The notes under the pieces: generated by a model
Databases searched by the model: none
Told to the model about the DNA's origin: nothing
What the model saw: the letters and a program-made list of their open reading frames with translations, nothing else
Part shown: one piece after another, positions 1 to 7,082 of the stretch
Layout: every line of letters begins with the position of its first letter
Position numbering within the stretch: the first letter of the stretch is position 1
Assembly (NCBI GenBank): GCA_002383485.1
Contig: DFYY01000047.1
Coordinates: 1-17,880 of the forward strand
DNA from: Bacteroidales bacterium UBA4070
GTDB lineage: Bacteria > Bacteroidota > Bacteroidia > Bacteroidales > VadinHA17
DNA length: 17,880 nucleotides
Direction of reading: 5' to 3'
Made by a program: the position numbers and the translations under genes

Positions 1-8
1 TAAAGCAT
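1..8 (-). CDS. Start of a gene cut by the left edge (possible AbiEii-like toxin)
   Basis: On the minus strand, directly after the stop of the antitoxin-like gene, the sequence reads AAGGAGAGATGCTTTA and then leaves the window. A strong Shine-Dalgarno (AAGGAG) overlaps the previous stop. The start is either the ATG at 8-6 or, with better spacing, an ATG that would begin at the window edge. A gene so tightly coupled to an AbiEi-like antitoxin is usually the AbiEii nucleotidyltransferase toxin. That identity is inferred from context only, because at most two codons are visible. Confidence 0.4.
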
Positions 9-14
9 CTCTCC

Positions 15-782
15 TTAATCATCAATTACTTCTTTTATCAGGTGAGACATGTGGTTGGTCATGAACTGTTTGATATCGTGGTTTCTTTCCCTTCTCTTTG
101 CGTAGCTTAATAACCTGGTAAAATTTATAGCGTAGTTGCTGAGGGCATTTCTATAAATGTGAATCAATTCACCACCTTGCAAATAATAAAAAAGTCGTTC
201 TTCAGCAAACAGGTCAACCAGTATCTTCTCAAGAGTCGGAGTATAAAACCTGATATTGTTTTCGATTCTTTTCGCAATCGGAGCCCTTGTCAGTAATTTC
301 CTGATGATTACCGGTTGATTGCTTTCAGCTATATAGAAATCAATGGCCTTTTCATCAGGATTTAAGAACACTTCTTTGTGCATGTTATCTTTTAATGTGT
401 AGAAAAGCGATTCTTCATATCCCTTTTCGACCTCAATGAATAGACTGGATTTACTTGTTTGGTGTTGGAGAAATTCGTTTAACCAGGCAGTTTCCCAGAT
501 ACAAATCCTGACTTCATCGAACTTGTTGGTAAGTTGCCTGGCAATCTTCAGCAGATTTGGTGAGATGTCGGGATTGTATTCAGGTTTACGGGAAATAACA
601 TACAATCCTCTTTTCAGAGGCTTAATTATATTTCTGTTCTTCAGGTCATGGATTCTCCACCCAAAGGTTCCTTCTTTTAGTTCGGGTTCGAAATCACGGT
701 AGAACCGAAGGAGTTCTTCACGGGTAAATGATTCTTTGGCCTTGAACTCTTCGATCATTTTATTTTCTAATATCTTAGCCAT
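15..782 (-). CDS. AbiEi-like winged-helix antitoxin (type IV toxin-antitoxin)
   Basis: Protein of about 255 aa. The N-terminal 65 residues form a probable winged helix-turn-helix: FTREELLRFYRD, then GTFGWRIHDLKNRNIIKPL, ending in the wing-like RGLYVIS. This is the layout of AbiEi-type antitoxins (the DUF6577-like group of Bacteroidota). The rest is an alpha/beta domain with no catalytic motif that I can see. In this family the antitoxin counters an AbiEii nucleotidyltransferase toxin and usually represses its own operon. A longer frame opens at 866, but the ATG at 782 is preferred because a promoter -7 box (TATCTTTG, 801-808) lies between the two starts and the extra residues resemble untranslated sequence. 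The next gene starts within about 10 bases of the stop, as expected for a toxin partner. The family is moderately sure; the pairing is inferred. Confidence 0.65.
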   Translation of the reverse strand: MAKILENKMIEEFKAKESFTREELLRFYRDFEPELKEGTFGWRIHDLKNRNIIKPLKRGLYVISRKPEYNPDISPNLLKIARQLTNKFDEVRICIWETAWLNEFLQHQTSKSSLFIEVEKGYEESLFYTLKDNMHKEVFLNPDEKAIDFYIAESNQPVIIRKLLTRAPIAKRIENNIRFYTPTLEKILVDLFAEERLFYYLQGGELIHIYRNALSNYAINFTRLLSYAKRRERNHDIKQFMTNHMSHLIKEVIDD

Positions 783-800
783 CCTGGATTCAAATTTTAC

Positions 801-808
801 CAAAGATA
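801..808 (-). promoter_or_regulatory. Promoter -7 box for the AbiEi-like gene
   Basis: TATCTTTG on the minus strand matches the Bacteroidota -7 consensus TAnnTTTG. It lies 18 bases before the ATG at 782. A TTTG at 837-834 could be the -33 element, but the 25-base spacing is longer than usual, so only the -7 box is claimed. Confidence 0.45.
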
Positions 809-1062
809 ATAAATTCTGGCTTATATTGGAAGTCAAAAAAACGCCAGTATTTTGAAAAAATGGCAAAAATTGGAATCATTTCAATTATGCCAGTGCCTCC
901 TGGATCAGTTCTTTTTCCTACAGCTTGAGGTATGGAGATTAAGGCTATAAATTAAGGTTTATTTTTCCAGTCTGCTGCACTTTGAATTATAGGCGGGCTA
1001 TAATAATCGGCTCTGACAACTAAGGATATTCGCAAATTCTTCCATGTTTGAGGGAGTCCTCC

Positions 1063-1641
1063 TTAGTACCGGCGGAGTCCGTAGTTACGCTTTGCCAATT
1101 GTTTATTCACCATTGAAATGTCAAATTCCCTATGGTCGAAGTTCCCTCCAAGCCAGGTAATGAAGCTTTCGTATTCTCTGTTATTGGGATTTCGCAGGAC
1201 CTTTAACATTCTCATGTAACCTCCCATTCCGCCTACATCTTCGGGTGGACATTTCATGGCGCCATCAATGCAGACCGGGTACTTGACATCTGCATCCGGT
1301 TTAAGGAACTTCTCTAACAGTATTTCATGCATCCAGCCATCCCCAAAATCATATTCATAGATGATTGTATTTTTAACGAAACGCAATAACTCATTTAGTT
1401 TAAGCCCTTTATAGTCCACATTATTCATGTCCTCCCATAAATCATCATCAGGCATTTTTTCAGTATAGAAGGCTTCGTCCTTTATGAATTGATGCAAATG
1501 CGAATTTGTCCATCCCATAGTGGTCTGAATGACTTTGTGAAGATCTGAGAGAAGTATGTCCTCCTCTACCAAAATCCTGCGCCAGATCCTGGGCCTCGAT
1601 TCAATTAAAGTAATTCTGAGCTGATAAATCCAATTACCCAT
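1063..1641 (-). CDS. pRiA4b ORF-3 family protein
   Basis: Protein of 192 aa matching the plasmid pRiA4b ORF-3-like family (PF07929). It has the family's three signatures in order: SRPRIWRRILVEEDILLSDL at about 15-34 followed by MGWTNSHLHQF, then YEYDFGDGWMHEILLEK at about 95-111, then CIDGAMKCPPEDVGGMGGY at about 124-142. The start MGNWIYQLRITL fits the usual beginning of the domain, so the protein is complete and single-domain. The biochemical role of the family is not established. It often sits in accessory DNA and next to mobile elements, but no transposase or terminal repeats are visible here. A weak -7-like TATCTTTA lies at 1658-1651. The gene stands alone, downstream of the Nramp-like gene on the same strand with a 113-base gap. 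Confidence 0.88.
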   Translation of the reverse strand: MGNWIYQLRITLIESRPRIWRRILVEEDILLSDLHKVIQTTMGWTNSHLHQFIKDEAFYTEKMPDDDLWEDMNNVDYKGLKLNELLRFVKNTIIYEYDFGDGWMHEILLEKFLKPDADVKYPVCIDGAMKCPPEDVGGMGGYMRMLKVLRNPNNREYESFITWLGGNFDHREFDISMVNKQLAKRNYGLRRY

Positions 1642-1718
1642 TTTTTGATTTAAAGATAATTATTTCCCGCTCTGATGTCTCTACTCTCTGGCTTTTCAGC
1701 CGGATCCGTCCCCCCGGG

Positions 1719-1736
1719 ATCACAGTTGATTGTGAT
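1719..1736. repeat. Small inverted repeat 3' of the Nramp-like gene
   Basis: ATCACA and TGTGAT flank a 6-base loop, just beyond the stop of the Nramp-like gene at 1755. It could be a weak transcript-end hairpin or a binding site. No T-tract follows it, so no terminator is claimed. Confidence 0.3.
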
Positions 1737-1754
1737 ATATCCTGTCGCTTTCTG

Positions 1755-3134
1755 TCAGATTATGCCAATAACATGCAGGATGCTCCTGATGCCCAGTCCC
1801 GTTGCAATAAGAACCACAATACCTCCGAGTATGTTCGAGAGGAGCGTATTTACGTTGTCGCCCATTATCCTGCGGCTGTTCATCACCACGAGGAGGTAGA
1901 CGGCTATCACCGGCAGCAGGATACCGTTTGCCACCTGTGCGAAGAGGATCGCTTCGACGGGTTTGAATCCCAGCATCGCGAAGAGCACTCCTGCCAGCAG
2001 GATGAACATCCAGATCATACGGAATCGCGCAGAGCGAAGGTCACGTTTCCAGCCCATGATGCCGGCTGTGGCGTAGGCTGCGGCCATCGGGGCGGTGATT
2101 GAAGAGGAGATGCCTGCGGCGAAGAGGCCTATGCTTATGATGTACCTGGCCCATCGCCCTGCGAGAGGCTCGAGCTGACGTGCCATATCTGTGCCCGAGG
2201 CGATATCCGTTCCTGTACCCGCGAAGGCGGCGGCGGCTGTAACGATGACGGCCATCGATATCACCCCTCCGAGGATCATCGATACCGATATATCCCACCT
2301 CGCTGCCGGGAGATCGGAGGGGCTGTGCCACCGTTCCTGCACTGCCGAGGCATGGAGGAAGAGGTTATATGGCACCACGGTGGTGCCGATGAGCCCCACG
2401 AGTGTCAGCACTGCACCTTTTGGGATTGAGGGGATGAACATCCCCCTGAGCAGGGCAGGCAGTTCGGGTGCGACTATTATTGCCGTGGTGAGGAAGGTGA
2501 GGCTCATGATTATCACCAGGGCGATGAGCACTCTCTCCATGAGCTTATAGCTGCCGGCGAGGAGCAGGAGGAAGGCAATAGCGGCGGTGATTGCCACCCA
2601 GAAGCGGAGGGTGAGTGTACCGGAGTTGAAGATAGTGGCCGGGCCGGCGGGTGTCAGGGAACCGGCTGCCGTCCCGGCGGCTGACAGTGTGCCGGCTGCC
2701 GTCCCGGCGGCTGACAGTGTGCCGGCTGCTGTCCCGGGGCTTGAAAGTGCCCCGGTGCTGGCCTGGGTTTCCGGGCCGAAGAGGGTCTCCAGGCCCATCG
2801 ATGCGCCCAGCAGGTTGCCCGTCTGGAAGGCTGCGTTACCGAGTGTTATGGCGGAGATGACGAGTATGGCGGTGATGATTTTTGCAGCGGGTTTTGTGAA
2901 GTGTGCGCGCAGTGCCTCGCCGAGGCCGTTTCTGGAGATGATGCCGAGTCTCGCCGCCATCTCCTGGAGGATGATTGTTGCCGTCACAGAGAAGACCATA
3001 CCCCAGAGGAGGGCATAGCCGAACTTCGCCCCTGCGAGAGTGCAGGTGGTGATTGTTCCCGGGCCGATGAATGCGGCAGTGACGAGGGCACCGGGGCCGA
3101 TTTTAAATCTTGTACGCTTGCTGGGTGTGGGCAT
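1755..3134 (-). CDS. Nramp-superfamily transporter lacking the canonical metal ligands
   Basis: Polytopic membrane protein of 459 aa with about 11 hydrophobic segments in the Nramp/SLC11 (LeuT-fold) arrangement. The first helix contains GPGALVTAAFIGPGT (14-27) and the sixth TTVVPYNLFLHAS (251-263). In canonical manganese/iron Nramps these read DPGN and AxxMPH. Here the helix-1 Asp and Asn are Gly24 and Thr27, and the helix-6 Ala, Met and His are Thr251, Val254 and Tyr256, so the usual ligand set is lost. The unwound GPG and VPY turns are kept. The protein therefore belongs to an Nramp-related branch whose substrate cannot be read from the motifs (magnesium, as in the NRMT branch, another cation, or something else). 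Residues about 120-170, between helices 3 and 4, hold a low-complexity AGTAAGTLSA repeat. The stop is TGA. The ATPase gene upstream ends only 21 bases before this start. Confidence 0.85.
   Translation of the reverse strand: MPTPSKRTRFKIGPGALVTAAFIGPGTITTCTLAGAKFGYALLWGMVFSVTATIILQEMAARLGIISRNGLGEALRAHFTKPAAKIITAILVISAITLGNAAFQTGNLLGASMGLETLFGPETQASTGALSSPGTAAGTLSAAGTAAGTLSAAGTAAGSLTPAGPATIFNSGTLTLRFWVAITAAIAFLLLLAGSYKLMERVLIALVIIMSLTFLTTAIIVAPELPALLRGMFIPSIPKGAVLTLVGLIGTTVVPYNLFLHASAVQERWHSPSDLPAARWDISVSMILGGVISMAVIVTAAAAFAGTGTDIASGTDMARQLEPLAGRWARYIISIGLFAAGISSSITAPMAAAYATAGIMGWKRDLRSARFRMIWMFILLAGVLFAMLGFKPVEAILFAQVANGILLPVIAVYLLVVMNSRRIMGDNVNTLLSNILGGIVVLIATGLGIRSILHVIGII
2662..2751. repeat. 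30-bp tandem repeat inside the Nramp-like gene
   Basis: Three consecutive 30-base units start at 2662, 2692 and 2722. The first two are identical and the third has diverged; a degraded fourth unit may precede them at about 2632. The period is a multiple of three, so the repeat adds 10 residues per copy (SAAGTAAGTL) without breaking the frame. It falls in the loop between predicted helices 3 and 4. Confidence 0.9.
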
Positions 3135-3155
3135 TCCGTGGCAGGTTTAATTCCT

Positions 3156-4286
3156 TCAGTCTTCACTGATGATAAAACCAGTGAATTTTTTCCGGGTGAT
3201 TACTGTCACAGTGGCTTCAGGGTAAGATGTAAGGAACGACTTTGGAAATTTTACACCGGATGAGTCAGTCCACTTGAATTCGTATGCATCTGTTTTTCCT
3301 TCGCTTTCTTCGAGATAGTCGATCTCCTGCTGCAATGTTGTTCTCCAAAAATACTGGTTTACCCATCTTCTGCTATAATGATTACATTTGATCCGCTCAG
3401 CAATAAGGAAGTTTTCCCACAATGCTCCCGTGTCCTGCCTCATGGCTAAAGGATTAAAATTTGCAATCAGGGCGTTCCTGATACCGGTATCATAGAAGTA
3501 TATCTTTCTGCTTTTACCAATTTCAGTTCTCAGATTCCTTCGGTATGGCGATAGCCTGAAAACTACGAAAGCCTTTTCGAGAAGGTCAATATAGGCACTT
3601 ACTGTTTTATTGTTGACCTGCAGCAATCGTGACAGTTCATTATAGGATACCTCATTACCAATCTGAAGAGCCAGAGCCCTCAGGAGATTCACGACCAATT
3701 GGGGCCGCCTGATACCTTCAAACGCAAGAAGATCCTTATACAGAAAACTGTCAGTGAGTTGCCTGAGAATTTCCTTCTCATCACCGGGATTACTTATGAC
3801 CTCGGGATACATTCCGTAGAGGAGCCTTGACTCCAGCTGCTTCAGAGCATTAATATGACTGACATGGTCAGCAAACTCACTCCAGCTTACCGGATACAGA
3901 AGGTATTCCCATTTTCTCCCTGTCAGGGGCTCATTAATCCTGTCTGCAAGTTCAAATGAGGATGAACCGCTAACCAAAAGTTGTATGTTCTTAAAAGTAT
4001 CAGTAATTAGCTTAAGGGTCAGACCGGTGTTGTTTATTCGCTGAGCTTCATCAATAAAGACTGTGTCATGCTTTCCCAGCAATTGTCTAAGGCTTTCAGT
4101 ATTTGCAGCATCAAGTTGTTCCCTTACAACAGGATCGTCACAGTTCAGCATGAGGAAATCACCAGTGGTACTTAGTATTTTATTTATCAGCGTGGTTTTG
4201 CCCGTTTGACGAGGTCCCATCACTATGATCGCTTTCCCTTTGTGGATCTTTGACCGGATCTGTTGCTCAAGTTTTCTTTCTATCAT
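3156..4286 (-). CDS. AAA+ ATPase with DUF4143 domain (copy 1)
   Basis: Protein of about 376 aa. The N-terminal AAA_14-type ATPase has Walker A GPRQTGKTT (residues 24-32), Walker B TVFIDEAQ (75-82) and a GSSSF sensor-1 motif. A middle winged-helix-like segment (EVSYNELSRLLQVNNKTVSAY) follows. The C-terminal DUF4143 domain carries LWENFLIAERIK, then QEIDYLEE and YEFKW, the D...ExK pattern of the PD-(D/E)XK nuclease fold on which DUF4143 is built. Family members are very common in Bacteroidota and archaea, yet their cellular role is unproven. The ATG at 4286 is chosen over an upstream one at 4334 because a TATATTTG box (4314-4307) lies between them. The gene is divergent from the DDAH gene and is a diverged paralogue of the ATPase at 5306-6439. 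Confidence 0.88.
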   Translation of the reverse strand: MIERKLEQQIRSKIHKGKAIIVMGPRQTGKTTLINKILSTTGDFLMLNCDDPVVREQLDAANTESLRQLLGKHDTVFIDEAQRINNTGLTLKLITDTFKNIQLLVSGSSSFELADRINEPLTGRKWEYLLYPVSWSEFADHVSHINALKQLESRLLYGMYPEVISNPGDEKEILRQLTDSFLYKDLLAFEGIRRPQLVVNLLRALALQIGNEVSYNELSRLLQVNNKTVSAYIDLLEKAFVVFRLSPYRRNLRTEIGKSRKIYFYDTGIRNALIANFNPLAMRQDTGALWENFLIAERIKCNHYSRRWVNQYFWRTTLQQEIDYLEESEGKTDAYEFKWTDSSGVKFPKSFLTSYPEATVTVITRKKFTGFIISED

Positions 4287-4306
4287 AAAATTTGGATCGT
4301 AATCCA

Positions 4307-4314
4307 CAAATATA
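4307..4314 (-). promoter_or_regulatory. Promoter -7 box for ATPase copy 1
   Basis: TATATTTG on the minus strand fits TAnnTTTG and sits 20 bases before the ATG at 4286. No convincing -33 TTTG is found at the right distance. Confidence 0.45.
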
Positions 4315-4468
4315 CTAATATTATGGGAATACAATACCGAAAAACATAAATAAATTTACTGTCACAGGCAGCTTAGAGCGCTTCAGACGAATATTACTTT
4401 AAGGTCTGCCGGTGCATCCTCCTGCGAATTTAATATTAAGCGGAATTTACCTATACTTGAGATATCCG

Positions 4469-5251
4469 ATGCCGATAATAATAAAATTCTGTAAAGAGTT
4501 GTATACAAGAGCAATAGTAAGGAGGCCGGGCAGGAACTTTGCCAACGGGATAACCTCATCAAACCTGGGGAAACCGGATTTCACCATGGCACTTGAACAG
4601 CATGCAGCATACTGCGAGGCACTTGTTAAGTGCGGTGTGGAACTGACAGTGCTGGAGGCCGATGAGAGATACCCCGATGGCTGTTTCGTTGAGGATACAG
4701 CTGTTGTCAACAGCAGGGTGAAGGTAATATCCAGGCCGGGGGCTGCCACCAGAAGAGGCGAGGAAGAGGCTATTGCCCGGGTACTGGCAGGGTACGGACC
4801 GACAGAATCAATAACAACACCCGGCACCCTGGAAGGGGGAGACATTCTCAGGGCTGAAAACCATTACTTCATCGGCATCTCAGAAAGGACAAATAAGGAA
4901 GGAGCTGGCCAGCTTTCAGACATACTTTCAAAACACGGCTTTACAACATCCTTCATCCCGGTGGAGGCAGGACTGCACCTGAAATCAGACATCGCATATC
5001 TGGGGGACAGGAACTTTGTTTCCACCCCGGTATTTTCACATGTGGCACAACCTGCAAACACGATCATATTGGACCCGGATGAGTATTACTCGGCCAATTG
5101 CCTGCGGGTCAATGAATATCTGCTGATAGCCAAAGGCTTCCCGAAGTCGAGGATGAAGATGCTGGAGCTTGGTTACAATATAATCGAGCTTGATATGTCG
5201 GAATTCAGCAAGATGGACGGCGGGCTTACCTGCCTGTCACTGCTCTTCTGA
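4469..5251 (+). CDS. Dimethylarginine dimethylaminohydrolase (DDAH) family
   Basis: Guanidino-group-modifying enzyme of 260 aa that would hydrolyse methylated arginines to citrulline and methylamines; substrate assignment within the family is inferred. Catalytic features: CFVEDTAVV at about 72-80, TLEGGDIL with Glu122, GLHLKSD with His170, and the C-terminal KMDGGLTCLSLLF with nucleophile Cys255. Spacing and length closely follow the 254-aa Pseudomonas enzyme (Glu114, His162, Cys249). The start at 4469 (MPIIIKF) is chosen because the upstream residues are not family-like. A poor -7-like TATACTTG is at 4452. The gene is divergent from ATPase copy 1 and convergent with ATPase copy 2. Its last 21 codons have a diverged relic copy at 6514-6576. 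Confidence in the family is high. Confidence 0.88.
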   Translation: MPIIIKFCKELYTRAIVRRPGRNFANGITSSNLGKPDFTMALEQHAAYCEALVKCGVELTVLEADERYPDGCFVEDTAVVNSRVKVISRPGAATRRGEEEAIARVLAGYGPTESITTPGTLEGGDILRAENHYFIGISERTNKEGAGQLSDILSKHGFTTSFIPVEAGLHLKSDIAYLGDRNFVSTPVFSHVAQPANTIILDPDEYYSANCLRVNEYLLIAKGFPKSRMKMLELGYNIIELDMSEFSKMDGGLTCLSLLF

Positions 5252-5305
5252 CATTTTGCCCGGCTGCCATTTTTATCAATCAGATGCCCGGGGGAGAATA
5301 TTTCC

Positions 5306-6439
5306 TCAGGAAAGCCATTTTGAGTAATTTTCTTTATTGATTACTGTAAAACCGGCCTCCGGATATGCATTACGCCATGCGATTGGCGCCTTGGTCCTGG
5401 TATCAGACCATTTCAACTCATACCCATGAATATTTCCATTACTTTCTTCAATCCAGTCAATCTCCTGACGGTCATATGTCCTCCAGAAAAAGTTATTCGT
5501 TCCTGTATGAAGAAAATGCTGAAGTTTAATTCTTTCACAAATCAAGTAGTTTTCCCAGAGTTGCCCGATGTCATTACGCATTTCAACAGGCTGAAATGAA
5601 GCAATGAGTGCATTCCGGATGCCATTATCATAAAAATACCACTTCGGACTTTTTGTTACTTCCTTTCTCAGGTTGCGGCTGAATCCTTCCAGTTTGTGAA
5701 TGACAAAAACTTTTGAAAGCAGATCGAGATATTTTTCAACGGTATTTTTGCTCAGCGAAAGACTTTTTCCAAGTTCATTGTATGAAATTTCATTGCCTGT
5801 CTGCCAGGCCAACAGGCGAAGCAGGTTAAATATCTTCCCTGACTGTCTGATACCTTCATAAACCAGAATATCTTTCAGGAGATAAGAGTTTATCAGATCT
5901 GCCAGGTAATCCTTTTTGTCAGATACATCAGCCAGGTTCACCAGTTCGGGATAGCATCCAAAGACAAGTCTCTGTTTCAGAGTATCAGGCTGATCTATTA
6001 TGCTTTCTGTCTGACGGAACTCTCTTTCTGAGAGAGGGAAAAGACTGAAGGTATGCTTTCTGCCCGTCAGGGGTTCCCCTGTAAGATTCCCTAGGTCAAA
6101 GGCCGAAGAGCCGGTAACGACAATCCTTAAGCCCGGTAATTCGTCAACCATGAGCTTCAGAATGTTACCTATATCAGCCACCTTTTGTGCTTCATCAATG
6201 AAGAGATATTCCCTTGATCCGATTAGCTGACGGTAATTCTCAACAGATTTAGTTGACAGCAGCAGGCTTGTATTAAAATCCTCACCGTTCAGAAGAAGAC
6301 ACGGCTGACCAATGACTTTTATTATCTCTTTCAGCAGGATTGTTTTGCCGGTTCTGCGGGCTCCTGATATTACAACCACCTTATTTGGCTGCATCTTTTT
6401 CAGGACTGCCGGCATTATTTCCCTGTCGATTAAATTCAT
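5306..6439 (-). CDS. AAA+ ATPase with DUF4143 domain (copy 2)
   Basis: Protein of 377 aa with the same layout as the gene at 3156-4286. Walker A is GARRTGKT (26-33), Walker B YLFIDEAQ (78-85) and sensor 1 TGSSAF, followed by EPLTGRKHTF, the winged-helix segment EISYNELGKSLSLSKNTVEKY, and a DUF4143 C-terminus with LWENYLICERIK, RQEIDWIEE and YELKW. By eye the two paralogues share well under two thirds of their residues, so they are old copies or separate arrivals rather than a recent tandem duplication. The start at 6439 is supported by a consensus promoter just upstream. The gene lies in the opposite orientation between the intact DDAH 3' end (5251) and the relic DDAH 3' end (6514-6576). Function beyond ATP binding is unknown. 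Confidence 0.88.
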   Translation of the reverse strand: MNLIDREIMPAVLKKMQPNKVVVISGARRTGKTILLKEIIKVIGQPCLLLNGEDFNTSLLLSTKSVENYRQLIGSREYLFIDEAQKVADIGNILKLMVDELPGLRIVVTGSSAFDLGNLTGEPLTGRKHTFSLFPLSEREFRQTESIIDQPDTLKQRLVFGCYPELVNLADVSDKKDYLADLINSYLLKDILVYEGIRQSGKIFNLLRLLAWQTGNEISYNELGKSLSLSKNTVEKYLDLLSKVFVIHKLEGFSRNLRKEVTKSPKWYFYDNGIRNALIASFQPVEMRNDIGQLWENYLICERIKLQHFLHTGTNNFFWRTYDRQEIDWIEESNGNIHGYELKWSDTRTKAPIAWRNAYPEAGFTVINKENYSKWLS

Positions 6440-6459
6440 ATATGCGCCATTATAATGAC

Positions 6460-6490
6460 CAAAATTACATAAATATAGTCAACATACAAA
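6460..6490 (-). promoter_or_regulatory. Consensus Bacteroidota promoter for ATPase copy 2
   Basis: On the minus strand, TTTG at 6490-6487, a 19-base spacer, then TAATTTTG at 6467-6460. This is a full match to TTTG-N19-TAnnTTTG. Transcription would start near 6453, giving a leader of about 14 bases before the ATG at 6439. Confidence 0.75.
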
Positions 6491-6513
6491 CATATTTGCT
6501 ATTTTTTCACCAA

Positions 6514-6576
6514 CGTGAGGTGTCCGGGTTCAGGAAAATGGATGGCGGCCTAACCTGCCTGTCGCTGATTTTCTGA
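6514..6576 (+). pseudogene. Relic of a second DDAH gene, last 21 codons
   Basis: The reading frame SGFRKMDGGLTCLSLIF followed by TGA matches the end of the intact DDAH (FSKMDGGLTCLSLLF), including the catalytic cysteine motif and the stop. Over the last 19 codons 45 of 57 bases agree, and about half of the differences are silent, so the piece diverged while it was still a coding gene. Nothing upstream of about 6514 resembles DDAH; the sequence runs straight into the promoter of ATPase copy 2. No start codon or full domain is present, so it cannot make an enzyme. Confidence 0.8.
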
Positions 6577-6627
6577 CAGATAGCCTGGCAATTAAGCCTC
6601 CTTTTGCCGCGAAGGATCAGAATATGA

Positions 6628-6840
6628 TCACCTTCCCTTTGCAGGGAACCAAGAATAGATACAGACAGATGTTATGAGAATTAATCCCAGTAAAAGGATC
6701 ACGATTGTAAGGCTTCCGGGCATATACCACTAAGGGTCGGCTGATTCCGTCGAATCATAAGCTAAAGCTGTTATCCAAAAACAAATTGCAATTACAAGGG
6801 CTAATAGTGCCTTGAAAAGTCTTTCCTTTTTGGTGAGCAT
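6628..6840 (-). pseudogene. Tiny two-helix membrane protein interrupted by an in-frame TAG
   Basis: From the ATG at 6840 the frame reads MLTKKERLFKALLALVIA and onward through one hydrophobic helix to ESADP, then a TAG at 6732-6730 (codon 37). In the same frame WYMPGSLTIVILLLGLILIT continues into a second helix and a basic end (WFPAKGR), with a TGA at 6630-6628. Total length would be about 70 codons. Two well-formed membrane segments in one frame on both sides of the stop suggest a single gene broken by one substitution. Alternatives are readthrough, or two separate tiny proteins (36 aa, and 31 aa from the ATG at 6723). No family is recognised. The rest of the gap up to the desaturase promoter (6841-6991) shows nothing. 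Confidence 0.5.
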
Positions 6841-6991
6841 CAAACCTGTGCATCGGGGTGATCAGCCTGGAGTGAGGGAATCTCTGCTATCTGTGATCCG
6901 GCAGCTGTAACAACACTGAGTCCGTCCCGCACACGAAGTGTCAGGAAGGCAATAGGCAATAGTGGGATGCCCGGGCAGGGTTTACTTTTCA

Positions 6992-7023
6992 TTTGATTTT
7001 CAGGTCAGAATTTACTAAATTTG
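6992..7023 (+). promoter_or_regulatory. Consensus promoter for the desaturase gene
   Basis: TTTG at 6992-6995, a 20-base spacer, then TAAATTTG at 7016-7023, a full match to the Bacteroidota pattern. The expected transcript start is near 7030, about 50 bases before the ATG at 7083. Confidence 0.75.
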
Positions 7024-7082
7024 TAATCTGATTTCCAGTGGCTTGCCGCAGAAGGCAGGCATCAGTGATCTCAGCGGGAATT

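Noticed and set aside
436..702. An 88-codon plus-strand frame inside the AbiEi-like gene
   Set aside because: Antisense shadow of a conserved winged-helix domain.
867..1062. Possible small gene or insertion-sequence remnant between the AbiEi-like and pRiA4b ORF-3 genes
   Set aside because: No open frame with a plausible start, no inverted repeats typical of an IS end, and no tRNA-like fold were seen.
2587..3018. Long plus-strand reading frames opposite the Nramp-like gene
   Set aside because: They are GC-rich shadows of a gene with clear membrane helices and family motifs on the minus strand, and their translations resemble nothing.
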